A stretch of 64,000 nt of DNA, from NCBI GenBank assembly GCA_961205875.1, contig OY540819.1, forward strand, positions 2,606,501 to 2,670,500, written 5' to 3'. Made by a program: the position numbers and the translations under genes. The notes below the pieces were generated by a model. It was not told where the DNA came from, did not search any database, and was given only the letters and a program-made list of their open reading frames with translations. Shown here one piece after another: positions 21,165 through 33,000 of the stretch. The DNA is from Sialis fuliginosa (lineage: Eukaryota > Arthropoda > Insecta > Megaloptera > Sialidae). Numbering within the stretch: the stretch's first letter is position 1; every line of letters starts with the position of its first letter.

Positions 21165-23004
21165 ATTATATCTAAGTACTTATGACGATACAATTTTTTT
21201 CGACAAGGATTTATTTTTTGCAGGTCATAAGTCCAAGTAAACTAAGTTAGATATATGGTATCGCGGACTTTATTTTAGTTATTTTTTTTTAATACATTAA
21301 AATGTTCAATATTACCTATTATCGTCACTGCTTAGTTGTTATGTTACCTAACGTAACATAATACAGGGTAGTTCAATAGTGCGTCCGGCTTTCCTAGCGC
21401 ACTTCCCGTAGAAGATAGAAAAAAAAGTTTGGTACATAATATTATTGGTTTGAAAAGATCAACATCGTAAAATTATTTTCAACAATACAGGGTGTCCCAT
21501 TTTTGCGGTACACCAAAAACAAATTTTTTTTTAAATGGAATATCCAGTAACGTTTTATGTCTTTCGATGTCATTTTTTAACCTCTACATAAACGTCTGTT
21601 CATTTTTTAATTTAGTGACAGTGTTGCCGAATTAGAATTTTTTTTCCGAAAAATAATCTATATTCAGGCTCAACTATAAAAAATCGTAGTGACCTCGTTT
21701 TTTTCTAAGTGATGAATTTTTTTAGTAATAATGTTAGTCCAGGTAAAGAGTAACATTTTGATAATAAACAATTTTAATTTAGTTCTACAGGGTGTTAATA
21801 AAAAAATGCCAAAGTTTACAATCTTCAAAATGATAAAACTCATTTTTTTCAAATGTGACTACCCTTTTTTTATTTCACTATTCGATGGGTTTTTTTCTCC
21901 TTTTCAATTTGTATAGGGGATATCCTATGTCTAAACCCCATACTTTCAGAGATATTCAATAATTTTCACAAAAGTAACCATTTCAACACGTTTTTATGCA
22001 CCGAAGTAGGCTGTGCTGATGCAAAAGAAATGCTAAACAATTACAAAACAAATGCCGGTAAATTGATTTGTGCCTGGATGAAAATGGAAGACATTTCGAA
22101 CATTTATTGTAGTCTTTTATCTTTTATATGTATTTTCAATTTTGTTACTTATCATAGTTTTTTGAACAAAATAAATAATTTTATTACATAAGTATTATCC
22201 GTTTTAATTATAAAATTTAATCAAATGTTACATTGATACTTAAGTACTTACATTTAGGTATTTGTTTTGCATGAGCACATCCTACTTCGGTGCATAAAAA
22301 CGTGGTGAAATGGTTACTTTTGTGAAAATTATTAAATATCTCAGAAAGTATGGGGTTTAGACATAAGATATCCCCTATACAAATTGAAAAGGAGAAAAAA
22401 AAACATCGAATAGTGAAATAAAAAAAAGAGTAGCCACATTTGAAAAAAATGAGTTTTATCATTTTGAAGATTGTAAACTTTGGCATTTTTTTATTAACAC
22501 CCTGTAGAACTAAATTAAAATTGTTTATTATCAAAATGTTACTCTTTACCTGGACTAACATTATTGCTAAAAAAATTCATCACTTAGAAAAAAACGAGGT
22601 CGCTACGATTTTTTATAGTTGAGCCTGAATATGGATTATTTTTCGGAAAAAAAATTCTAATTTGGCAACACTGTCACTAAATTAAAAAATGAACAGACGT
22701 TTATGTAGAGGTTAAAAAATGACATCGAAATACATAAAACGTTACAGAATATTCCATTTAAAAAAATATTTGTTTTTGTTATACCGCAAAAATGGGACAC
22801 CCTGTATTGTTGAAAATAATTTTACGATGTTGATCTTTTCAAACCAATAATATTATATACCAAACTTTTTTTTCTATCTCCTAGGGGAAGTGTGCTAGGA
22901 AAGCCGGACGCACTATTGAACTACCTTGTATATCCTTTAACCTGGCCAAAGAACATATCTTTGAATTAAAAAAAAACACGTTAATCGGATAAGTGGTTCT
23001 CGAG
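21165..23004 (-). mobile_element. Helitron fragment (copy 4), opened by a foldback element
   Basis: 21165-21361 and 22929-23004 together match the 5' half of the Helitron family (TTATGACGATACAATTT at the left, AACCTGGCCAAAGAACAT and AAGTGGTTCTCGAG at the right). Neither terminus is present. Confidence 0.7.
21364..22928. mobile_element. Tc1/mariner-type foldback element, 1565 bp
   Basis: CAGGGTAGTTCAATAGTGCG at the left and its near-complement ending ACTATTGAACTACCTTG at the right, flanked by TA. The arms, each ~650 bp, are strongly complementary; the loop is about 21990-22290. The two arms give mirrored ORFs that are not genes. TA duplication and CAGGG ends suggest a mariner-like MITE family. 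Confidence 0.8.
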
Positions 23005-23006
23005 GG

Positions 23007-23195
23007 GACGATTTTACTGAATTAACAAAAATGTCTCAAGACAATAAAAATAATATTTCTTTTCATCTATACTACGTGTTAAACAGATATTAGTCACATT
23101 AGAAAGGTCTTTCAGAATGTGTTAATTTATGTTTTGTTAAATGAACTTTCCTTGCAAATTTATAATCTCATTTATCGCATTTAAAAGGTCTTTTT
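23007..23195 (-). pseudogene. Relic finger downstream of locus 1
   Basis: The finger sequence at about 23100-23195 continues the array past the stop at 23196, but with a 1-nt deletion next to the stop and a further stop inside. The same relic and flank are present at 47990-48080 and 53833-54021, so it is ancestral to loci 1-3. Confidence 0.75.
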
Positions 23196-25505
23196 TTAGT
23201 GTGTTAAATTATGTCTTAATAAATGATCTTTTCGTTTAAAGCTAGATTCACATCGCTCACATTTAAAAGGACTTTCATTAGTATGTGTTAAATTATGTCT
23301 TAATAAATGAGCTTTTTGTTTATAGCTACATTCACATCGCTCACATTTAAAAGGTCTCTCATTAGTATGTGTTAAATTATGTCTTAATAAATGAGCTTTT
23401 TGTTTATAGCTACATTCACATCGCTCACATTTAAAAGGTCTCTCATTAGTATGTGTTAAATTATGTCTTAATAAATGAGCTTTTTGTTTAAAGCTATATT
23501 CACATCGCTCACATTTAAAAGATCTTTCATTAGTATGTGTTAATTTATGCTTTAATAAATGTGAGTTTCGTACACAGCTATACTCACATTGATCACATTT
23601 AAAAGGATTCTCATTAGTATGTGTTAAATTATGTCTTAATAAATGTGCTTTTAGTTTATAGCTACATTCACATCGGTCACATTTAAAAGGTTTTTCAATA
23701 GTGTGTGTTAAATTATGGCTTAATAAATGTGTTTTTCGTTTATAGCTATATTCACATCGGTCACATTTAAAAGGTCTTTCATTAGTATGTGTTAATTTAT
23801 GTGTTAATAAACTTGATTTAAGTTTACAGCGATATTCACATTTGTTGCAGTTAAAAGGTCGTTCATTAGTATGTATTAATTTATGTTTAACTAAGTAAGC
23901 TTTATTTTTACAGCTATATTCACATCGCTCACATTTAAAAGGTCTCTCATTAGTATGTGTTAAATTATGTCTTAATAAATGAGCTTTTTGTTTAAAGCTA
24001 TATTCACATCGCTCACATTTAAAAGATCTTTCATTAGTATGTGTTAATTTATGCTTTAATAAATGTGAGTTTCGTACACAGCTATACTCACATTGATCAC
24101 ATTTAAAAGGATTCTCATTAGTATGTGTTAAATTATGTCTTAATAAATGTGCTTTTAGTTTATAGCTACATTCACATCGGTCACATTTAAAAGGTTTTTC
24201 AATAGTGTGTGTTAAATTATGGCTTAATAAATGTGTTTTTCGTTTATAGCTATATTCACATCGGTCACATTTAAAAGGTCTTTCATTAGTATGTGTTAAT
24301 TTATGTGTTAATAAACTTGATTTAAGTTTACAGCGATATTCACATTTGTTGCAGTTAAAAGGTCGTTCATTAGTATGTATTAATTTATGTTTAACTAAGT
24401 AAGCTTTATTTTTACAGCTATATTCACAACGGTCACATTTAAAAGGTCTTTCAATAGTGTGTGTTAATTTATGTCCTGCTAAAGTATAGATATGTTTACA
24501 GCTAAATTCACATTGGTCACATTTAAAAGGTCTTTCATTAGTATGTGTTAAATTATGTCTCAATAAATTTGTTTTTCGATTACAGCTATATTCACATCGG
24601 TCACATTTAAAAGGTCTTTCATTAGTATGTGTTAAATTATGTCTTAATAAATTTGTTTTTCGTTTACAGCTATATTCACATCGGTCACATTTAAAAGGTC
24701 TTTCATTAGTATGTGTTAAATTATGTCTTAATAAATTTGTTTTTCGTTTATAGCTACATTCACATCGGTCACATTTAAAAGGTCTTTCATTAGTATGTGT
24801 TAAATTATGTCTTAATAAATTTGTTTTTCGTTTACAGCTATATTCACATCGGTCACATTTAAAAGGTCTTTCATTAGTATGTGTTAAATTATGTTTTAAT
24901 AAATCTGCTTTTTGTTTAAAGCTACATTCACATTGGTCACATTTAAAAGGTCTTTCATTAGTATGTGTTAGTTTATGTGTTAATAACATTACTTTACGTT
25001 TACAGCTATATTCACATCGGTCGCAGTTAAAAGGTTGTTCATTAGTATGTATTAATTTATGTGTAACTAAGTAAGCTTTATGTTTACAGCTAAATTCACA
25101 TTGATCACATTTAAAGGGTCTGTCATTAGAATGTTTTAATTTATGCTTTAATAAATCTGAGTTTCGTACACAGCTAGTTTCACATTGGTCACATTTAAAT
25201 GGTTTTTCGTTAGAATGTGTTAATTTATGTGTAACTAAATTACATTTATGTTTACAGCGATATTCACACTGGTCACATTTAAAAGGTCTTTCGTTAGTAT
25301 GTGTTAATTTATGCCTTAATAAATTAAATTTACGTCTAAAAGTTTTTTCACACTGGTCACATTGAAATGAATTTTCATTAGTATGTGTTAATCTATAGCT
25401 TGATTTTCTTTTTCTTTTACAGCTCTTTGATTTTTTTAAATTTTCATTTTTTTGTTCTCTGATTCCAGTTTCTGGAACATTTTCTTCTTTTACAACAGGG
25501 TCTTC
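23196..25505 (-). CDS. C2H2 zinc-finger protein, last exon (locus 1, 26 fingers)
   Basis: The main coding exon of a predicted 802-residue nuclear DNA-binding protein; the 5' coding exon is 28394-28492. It starts at a splice acceptor (GTTTTTCAG before GAA GAC) in phase 0. The first ~47 residues are acidic then basic (KEENVPETG, KSCKRKRKSS). Twenty-six consecutive C2H2 fingers of 28 residues follow (C-X2-C-X12-H-X3-H, linkers mostly HTNERPFKC). Fingers 12-17 and 18-23 are a recent six-finger duplication. Helices vary among a few types (KRKTNLLRH, KNKAYLVKH, VRNSHLLKH, KQKAHLLRH), so DNA specificity probably changes by shuffling. The DNA target is unknown. Confidence 0.85.
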   Translation of the reverse strand, partial: EDPVVKEENVPETGIREQKNENLKKSKSCKRKRKSSYRLTHTNENSFQCDQCEKTFRRKFNLLRHKLTHTNERPFKCDQCEYRCKHKCNLVTHKLTHSNEKPFKCDQCETSCVRNSDLLKHKLKHSNDRPFKCDQCEFSCKHKAYLVTHKLIHTNEQPFNCDRCEYSCKRKVMLLTHKLTHTNERPFKCDQCECSFKQKADLLKHNLTHTNERPFKCDRCEYSCKRKTNLLRHNLTHTNERPFKCDRCECSYKRKTNLLRHNLTHTNERPFKCDRCEYSCKRKTNLLRHNLTHTNERPFKCDRCEYSCNRKTNLLRHNLTHTNERPFKCDQCEFSCKHIYTLAGHKLTHTIERPFKCDRCEYSCKNKAYLVKHKLIHTNERPFNCNKCEYRCKLKSSLLTHKLTHTNERPFKCDRCEYSYKRKTHLLSHNLTHTIEKPFKCDRCECSYKLKAHLLRHNLTHTNENPFKCDQCEYSCVRNSHLLKHKLTHTNERSFKCERCEYSFKQKAHLLRHNLTHTNERPFKCERCEYSCKNKAYLVKHKLIHTNERPFNCNKCEYRCKLKSSLLTHKLTHTNERPFKCDRCEYSYKRKTHLLSHNLTHTIEKPFKCDRCECSYKLKAHLLRHNLTHTNENPFKCDQCEYSCVRNSHLLKHKLTHTNERSFKCERCEYSFKQKAHLLRHNLTHTNERPFKCERCECSYKQKAHLLRHNLTHTNERPFKCERCECSYKQKAHLLRHNLTHTNESPFKCERCESSFKRKDHLLRHNLTH
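23433..24440. repeat. 504-bp tandem duplication (six fingers) in locus 1
   Basis: 23433-23936 and 23937-24440 are nearly identical in-frame copies, exactly 6 x 84 bp. They differ mainly near their borders (for example CATCGCTCAC versus CAACGGTCAC), which fits unequal crossing-over between fingers. Confidence 0.9.
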
Positions 25506-25663
25506 CTGAAAAACGATCATTTGTTACTCAATAATAAATTGAATGTGATTTAATGTTTTATAGAAAATGCTTATAAGATTTTTTTATAAAAATAATATTT
25601 GATCAGCTGTGATTTCATTTGTTCATAAAAAGTTGTTTTTTTGCAAAAATGTATTAATTCATG

Positions 25664-26013
25664 GCTAATACGGAGACTCTGGGGGTCCTCTGTCAGATTT
25701 GTGAAAAATCACGTATATAGTTATTCAGAATAGGGTTGACGCGCATGCGTGACAGATCAGTGTTAACAACTTTTATAAATCACGCATTTTATAAAACGAC
25801 TGACCACGTTTAGCTGTGTTATATTTAATTATTTAGTTTAAGTTAGAGTAGTCCAGATAGATTGGTTCGTTTTCAGGTAGGGTTAGGTTAGGTTTATGAA
25901 TTGCACTAAATAATATATTAACATAGATACAACATACTCTACTCTATTCTAACACATCAACACGTGACTTTTAGAGTTTTTGACAGAGGACCCCCAGAGT
26001 CTCCGTATTTACC
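25664..26013. mobile_element. MULE-like MITE, copy 1 (350 bp)
   Basis: Inverted ends GCTAATACGGAGACTCTGGG and CCCAGAGTCTCCGTATTTACC, with a 9-bp target duplication TAATTCATG (25655-25663, 26014-26022). The empty site is visible in locus 2 near 48940-48960, where the same flank is uninterrupted. A 9-bp duplication points to Mutator-like elements. Confidence 0.85.
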
Positions 26014-27101
26014 TAATTCATGATTATGGTGACCAGTACTCTTCAAATAACAACTTTGTTTAGTAAAACTACACCATCAGAAACGTTTCAGATCAATTCA
26101 ATTAATCCAAGCCAAACATATGAATAACATTCGTAATTTAATATTCAATAAAAAATTCTAAAACTGGAAGCAAACGTTATTTAAGGATAGTTTCTGATAT
26201 TGTATTGTTTTAATTTTACCAGCGAAGAAAGACCAAATGTGCGCCTTTTATTTTTCAAAAAGATAACAAAAATTCCACAAAATTTCTATATACGATGTTT
26301 TTAAAAAAGTGTAATTTTTTAAAATTAAGGGTAGCTGTGTCCGTGGGGGTGAATTAGGATGCACACAATTTTTACATAAATATCAATTTAATAGCTTTAA
26401 TTTATATTTCATATAATTATACTTGAATAAATTGTGCAACCCTATTTTCCTGGATGGTTTTGTTTATAAGGGTTGATACCTAACCTTATAATTTATTTTT
26501 GATTTTTAATATATGGACTTGTTGTCTACATTGTTTACTATCTATTTTATAAATTTCAGGGATTTGTCTTTACCTACATTGTTCGAATTAATTGTAATAC
26601 ACAGGAGGTTGAAAATTAAAGGGTAAAAAGTGGTTGAAAATTATTTGATTTTATTGAAATTGTAAATTTACATTTATCGTGATTATTTCTAACCCATGAA
26701 GATTTTTACAAATTCTTTCATATTTTCCTACATTTCTGGGGATGATGACAGGGGGTAAATAGAATTAAATTGTAATAAAAAAAATACTTTATACCTTAAG
26801 GGTTCAAGTAAGTTCGACATATAAAAATTAATGTGAATTTTGTCGTTATTGGAATTTACAGTTTTTTTTCAATACTTGAAATTGCCACTTTCCATTTTTT
26901 ACCCCTCCAAATGTTGTACAACCGCTATCGAAGCAAGCATGAAGTTGTTACTGGTTGTTACTCTTTGGGCTTTGAAACAACACCACATTAATGATTTTTC
27001 TGAATTTTCATATTAATATAACAATTTTTAACAAAACTGTGTTACGTTGAAAAAGTGTCCCACTAATTGTGACAAGCAGTGTATTATAATTAATAAGTAA
27101 A
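26014..27101. other. Intron of locus 1, shared with locus 2
   Basis: Non-coding. It aligns closely with 48950-50935, apart from insertions specific to each copy and one rearranged piece, showing that the segmental duplication included the intron. Confidence 0.8.
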
Positions 27102-27103
27102 CT

Positions 27104-28244
27104 CCCAGATAGCATCCAATTCATAAAGAATACTGCGAGAAGTCTTTTGATAGACTTCTGACAGAAGTCCCAACTATGAGTTCTTAGAGACATCATATTT
27201 AAGAACTCAAAATTTAGAACTCCTCAAGACGTCTTTTTTAAGACATCAGTTTTGTGACATACATAAGTATTCTTTTTTTTTTACTTCTTATTGAATTCAA
27301 AACTATGATCTCTTTAAGAACTCATAGTAAAGACGTCAGTTTTATGACAACATAATGTATTCATTTTGAAGACTTCTCATAAAAATCAAAAACATGAGTC
27401 CTTCAAGACATCTTTTTAATGTATTTTTATAATGAAAATATAATTTTTATGCGCATGCTCATAGTGAGTCAATGCGCATGCGCTTGATATATTGTTCACA
27501 TGTGCATTAACCAACAAAAATGAATAGAAATTTATTTATGCAGAATTTTACAAAGCTCAAGGATACAATTATTTAGTGACTCAATACTGAAAAAAATTAT
27601 TTTAAATTTAATAGGTGATAATGACTACCCGAAAGCATTTCGGAGAATTGTCGAAAAGTCACCATTGAATAGCCAGGGAAAAATCTTCAAACTTGTGTCC
27701 GAAACATTTTTCTCCAAAATGCATTCCTCAAAAGTTATTCCACCGTTTCCATACATTTGGATCACCCGGTATAATACAATAACTATGTATGGTTTATATA
27801 TAATATTTACTATTTTATTCATATCATTTTGTATTTATACTTAATATCAATAAACATTCTTGAATTTAATAATGAAAAAAAAATTTTTATACCTACGATA
27901 AAATATTCCTGTTCTGAAATAAGAAGTCTTAATGTCATCATATTTTAGACTTCCAAAACATGAATCGTTTAAGAGTTCATTATTGAGAACTCAGAAAAAT
28001 GAATTCTCAGGGGAGCCATTTTTATGAATCATAAATATAAGTTCATAAAGAATTCTTATTTATGAAGTCAGAAAAAAGAATTCTTTGCGAGCTCTTTTTT
28101 AAGAAGTCTTAATGTATTCATAAAGCGGCGCATACGACGTCTTAAGAACTTCTAAAAAAGTTCATTCTGATGATTATTCTGACGTCCAAGTCATAAATAA
28201 GAGCTCTTAACTACATTCTTTCAGAAGTCATATTGCTATCTGGG
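27104..28244. mobile_element. DNA element with CCCAGATAGCA ends, 1141 bp
   Basis: Inverted ends CCCAGATAGCA and TGCTATCTGGG with a 2-bp duplication CT. The empty site is intact in locus 2 (near 50930, GTAAACTGTATGG). The interior is built of reiterated short motifs around GAAGTC, GACGTC and GAACTC. No transposase was found, and the superfamily is not assigned. Confidence 0.8.
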
Positions 28245-28393
28245 CTGTATGGTAAATAATATTACTGTTTATAAAACAATTGTTAAGGAACCATTATTTT
28301 TTTTTATATTTGAGCTTCTGTCAAACATACTATATGCAACCTAACCTGTTTTTACACGTGATTCAATTTTAACAATCACTACGCATTACTCAC

Positions 28394-28492
28394 CTCATAT
28401 TCCTGTTTATAGTATTTGACGAATTCATCATAGATTTCAATATCCTGAAGACAATCGATATCTTCTATTTCTTCCTTTTTAACTTGGAACAT
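28394..28492 (-). CDS. C2H2 protein locus 1, 5' coding exon
   Basis: Thirty-three codons from ATG at 28492, encoding an acidic module (MFQVKKEEIEDIDCLQDIE then a Tyr-rich end), followed by the donor GAG|GTGAGT. It ends in phase 0 and joins the acceptor at 25505. The homologous exon of locus 2 begins upstream of this ATG at a splice acceptor; here that acceptor is gone, because the sequence changes just beyond GTTGAAATG at about 28500. The ATG may therefore serve as the start. Confidence 0.7.
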
Positions 28493-28542
28493 TTCAACAC
28501 CGGTATTATAAAAGCCAGATAACTTTTACTCAAGGTATATAA

Positions 28543-30376
28543 TAGACCGAGCTCTGATAGCAAAAAATGATACGTCATCGAACACCTCAAATTTAAAAAG
28601 TGAAAATGGTTGGAAATAATGTAAACAACATGTTAGACCCGGCAGACTATTAAAAATATGTTAATTGCTATGCTTAATGAATTTTTGAAATGAGTTAAAA
28701 AAACAATGAATATACCTTACAAAACACCTGCATGAAATTTACACAGTTTATAGTAAATAATGTGCAATTTTTGAAAAAAAAATGCTGCTTAGCAATTTTT
28801 GTTAATTACCTTGTCTGCCTTAAATTTTTATAAGTTATAATTTTCAACAAAAGTACGTCACATAACACCTTTTTTTTATTTATAAAAAAATGAAGTTTGA
28901 GATCTCCCCTATCTGTTAAAACTTTGCTGACTGAAAATTTTTGTTAATTACCTTGTCTGCCTTAAATTTTTATAAGCTATAATTTTTAACAAAAGTACGT
29001 CACATAACACCTTTTTCTTTTTTTTTTTTAAATAAAGTTTGGGATCACCTCTATCTATTAAAACTTGTCTGCCTAACAATTTTTATTAATTAATTTAATC
29101 TTAAATATAAAATTTCACCCTTCGACGATTTGTCGTATTTGAGTTACTGCGATTACAAACAGACAGACACACAGACATCATAGCGAAAATAATCAGAATA
29201 GATTCAGGGAAGGTATATTCTTTTTCTAAATTTCGATAACCCTTCACCAAAATTTCGATGTGACAATGGAGAGGAATTTATTTTTTTGGTCGTCACATCG
29301 AGGCCCATAACTTTTTAAATTTTTAATATTTTTCAATAAAAATTGGTATTCAATAAGTTGAATATATATTTAATAAGATGTCTACTACCTGATCGCAAAA
29401 TAATATGGTATACATATATAAAATTCTCAAACATTGACAATCACATCACAGTGGCTTTCCCCCTTAAGACTGACCTGGTAAAAAACATTTTTTCGGTAAA
29501 AAAACTCTCTTAATATATAAAAGAGATGTACAACCTCGATTGATAATTAAAAAAAAAAAAAAAAAAGTTGTCAACGGTTATATTACATTTTTTTTTAACA
29601 AAAAAATGTGGTCGTAGCGCTTAAAAAATTAAGACTGACAAAGTAAAAAACGTTTTTTTTGCTGGCAGCAAAATTTTAATGCAATAAGAAGTCTCAAAGT
29701 TAATGTTAGAAAAAAAATTAAGATGGTGTTTTTTCACGGCCTGCGTATAAACTATTTAAACGAAAAAAAATCATTGGCACGGCGCTTAAAAATTAAGACT
29801 GACATAGTAAAAAACATTTTTTCGATGGCACACAAATTTATAAGCATAGAGGAGGTCTCAAACTTTATTTAAAAAAAAAAGAAAAAAGGTGTTATGTCAC
29901 GCCAACGGTTGAGCCGGACATCCATCTCATGCATGGATGCTGCACATTCAAAATTAAGGCAGACAAGGTAATTAACGAAAATTTCCAGTCAGCAAAGTTT
30001 TAACAGATAGGGGAGATCTCAAACTTCATTTTTTTATAAATAAAAAAAAGGTGTTATGTGACGTACTTTTGTTGAAAATTATAACTTATAAAAATTTAAG
30101 GCAGACAAGGTAATTAACAAAAATTGCTAGGCAGCATTTTTTTTTTTTAAATTGCACATTATTTACTATAAACTGTGTAAATTTCATGCAGGTGTTTTGT
30201 AAGGTATATTCATTGTTTTTTTAACTCATTTCAAAAATTCATTAAGCATAGCAATTAACATATTTTTAATAGTCTGCCGGGTCTAATATGTTGTTTACAT
30301 TATTTCCAACCATTTTCACATTTTAAATTTGAGGTGTTCGATGACGTACCATTTTTTGCTATCAGAGCTCGGTCTA
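28543..30376. mobile_element. Foldback element, 1834 bp
   Basis: The left end TAGACCGAGCTCTGATAGC is repeated in reverse at the right end, flanked by TAA on both sides. About 230 bp of each terminus pair almost perfectly, and inner blocks (TTAATTACCTTGTCTGCC, GTACGTCACATAACACC) also occur in reverse orientation. A longer direct repeat, TAACTTTTACTCA, lies just outside both ends (28520-28532, 30377-30389), 10 bp further out on the left. Confidence 0.75.
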
Positions 30377-30394
30377 TAACTTTTACTCACATAA

Positions 30395-31150
30395 TTATAT
30401 CGATTATACCAATTGCCAGATTTTACATTCCGCGCATGCGCATGCTCTCTGTTCTGTGGTTGAATGTGTGAACTAGAACAGTGATACTCAACATTTTTAT
30501 ATCGTTTCATTTTTGTTTCGAGATCGTAATTTTACAATTTCTTCTGATTTCAAAATTGTCACTTGATGTTTCCGTTTCAGATCAAGACAAACACTTTTCG
30601 TACCGGGTCTGTGTGTCTGTCTGTCCCCTGAATTCTTCTTACACTCATGAACCACTGAAACGATATCAATAAAACTTTCAAATGCTTATATATTTTCTTT
30701 TTGGTGCATAAATAATAATTGTATTCTCCATAAGCATAGTATATTCTATGACAGTGATAGAAACACCTTAAAAAATTTTTTTTCTTTGTGAATATAGTGG
30801 TATTTTTATCTTATTAAGATGATATGGCCACCATTAGACTTTTGTATATACGTACGAAGTTCTTACAAAACTACATATTTCCAAATTAATTTCAACTGAA
30901 TCAACAATAGGAGAGAGAAGGAAAATTAAAAAATAACAATAATAATATTATTTATTTATGAAAAAATAAGTAAACATCACATTTATAAATACAAAACATA
31001 ATCTAGTTAAATAAAACCAATGTTAATACGAACCTTTTGCTCAACCGATTGAAATGTTGTAAAAAAGTAGTTTGAAAATGTCCAAAAAAGGAGCAACCAT
31101 GGTTCAAAACCACTCCTGAATTTTTGTAAATTCTCGTTAAAATAAGGTAA
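30395..31150 (+). repeat. Interspersed repeat R, long copy
   Basis: From TTATACCAATTGCCAGATTT through GCGCATGCGCATGC, a TGTCTG tract and the ATTTATTTATGA block. It is nearly the same as 52695-53465, and its 5' part recurs at 56938-57240. It marks the junctions of the zinc-finger duplication units. Class unknown. Confidence 0.75.
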
Positions 31151-31638
31151 CACCCACACAACACACTTACGTTTAACATACATATATTTTACGCAAACAT
31201 TTAGCTGTATTTACGTATATTTTATGTAATTGTATGTATATTTTTGGTTGAAAAAAGAGCTTAATGTCCAGCTAAAATATGTCGTATGTATATAAATTTT
31301 ACGTAAATATCTACGTAATATGTAATATGAATACGTAAAAAATATAAATTATGCTGTACAAGTCTTGAGGCTTCTGCGGTGTGATCTTGATATGGAATCT
31401 TGGCTTCTGGGTGTTAGCCACGTCGGTTTGGTCGTGTATCGGCCAACGTTTCATCACACATTGCAGTGGACATCTTTCATCATTGGCATCGCGCATCTAA
31501 ACATGGCTGGCTCTCTCCCATGCTTTCTTACACCCCTCTCCTCTCGGAATCTAGAAAACTCGCACTGGAACACTGGACCTATATTGTATTACTTAACTTA
31601 TACTGACTTGTATTACAATACCTAAACTGCTGTATATA

Positions 31639-32810
31639 CAGGCTGATTCAGTGCTGTCGTGCCAAACTTCAACAGTAAATTAGGAGACATATTTTAAGCA
31701 AAAAATATTATATGAAAATGTGTCCGGAAATTTTTCGTTTGGGGGCTACAGCCCTCTAAAGATTTTATTCAAAATTAGTTTTTATTTAATATCTGGAGAC
31801 CCCATTGTGCTAAAGTTATGAAATTTGATACAGGGTTTAGTATTAATAAGTGTTATCGATTTCTAGTATTGAACAATTATAATTTAGATCAGGTCTGTAT
31901 GGGGCCAGTGGGCCCATTGATTTTTATCTAGTATTTTTTTGTTCTTTAATTTTTTCCTGAATTAGACATTTGAATATGATTGTATGGTACAAAATACACA
32001 AAAATATACTTTGCTCATTTATCATAGGATAAACCGTTTACGAGAAATATGGATGCAAAAGAAAGGATGCAGAATTTTACTTAATACGGATGCTTCAAAT
32101 TACAAAAAATATTTTTATATTTTTGTTCTATGATAAAAAATAAGACAAAAAAAATTATAAAAATATACCTCCAAAAATTCATCCTTACCAACAAATAGCC
32201 ATTTTATGTATCGCTTTTTAGTTATGTTAGTAAATTACTTGCAACATTAATAGAACTGGCTATAGGTCTAAGAGGACACATATTAGGTGATATATGTACA
32301 TGAACTTTTTTCTTCCCTTTAATCAAAGAACAGGAATATAAATTTATTTTGTTTAATTTGAAGCATTCGTATTAAGTAAAATTCTGCATGCTTTCTTTTG
32401 CATCGATATTGCTCGTAAACGGTTTATCATATGATAAACGAGCAAAGTATATATTTGTGTATTTTGTTTCATGCAGTCTTATTCAAATTTTTAACTCAGG
32501 AAAAAATTGAAGAACAAAAAATACTGGATAAAAATCGACGGGCCTCCTGGGCCCATACAGCCCTGGTCAAAATTAATATTGGTTGATACTGGATATAGAT
32601 TACACTTATTAATACTAAACCCTGTATCCAATTTCATAACTATAGCACAATGGGTTCTCAAGATATTAAATAAAAACTAATTTTGAGTAAAATCTTTGGA
32701 GAGCTGTAGCCCCCTCATGACAAATTTTCATGTTTATATAATGTTTTTTGCTTAAAATATTTTTCTCAATGTACTGTTCAAGTTTGGCACGACAGTGCTG
32801 AATCACCCTG
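31639..32810. mobile_element. Tc1/mariner-type foldback, 1172 bp
   Basis: CAGGCTGATTCAGTGCTGTC at the left and GACAGTGCTGAATCACCCTG at the right, flanked by TA. Long complementary arms. The empty site is present at 35349-35365 (CTGTATATATACTAAAC) in the duplicated host sequence. Confidence 0.85.
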
Positions 32811-33000
32811 TATACTAAACTAAAGTGAAATCACGCCGTTAGTGAGAGTTATGGTTCATCTTATGGACATCTTTCATCATTGGCATCGCGCATCTAAACA
32901 TGGCTGGCTCTCTCCCATGCTTTCTTACATCCCTCTCCTCTCGGAATCTAGAAAACTCGCACTGGAACACTGGACCTATATTGTATTACTTAACTTATAC

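Noticed and set aside
21670-22622. Mirrored ORF pairs (MKKMSFIILKIVNFGIF and MLVQVKSNILIINNF)
   Set aside because: They are the two arms of the 1565-bp foldback element read on opposite strands.
25876-25900. GGTTAGGTTAGG run as a telomere-like repeat
   Set aside because: Only two to three units, inside the MULE-like MITE; insect telomere units are TTAGG arrays of great length.
30481-30672. Small ORF MILNIFISFHFCFEIVIL, identical at 52775-52966
   Set aside because: Both lie in copies of interspersed repeat R; identity reflects the recent segmental duplication, not selection on a protein.
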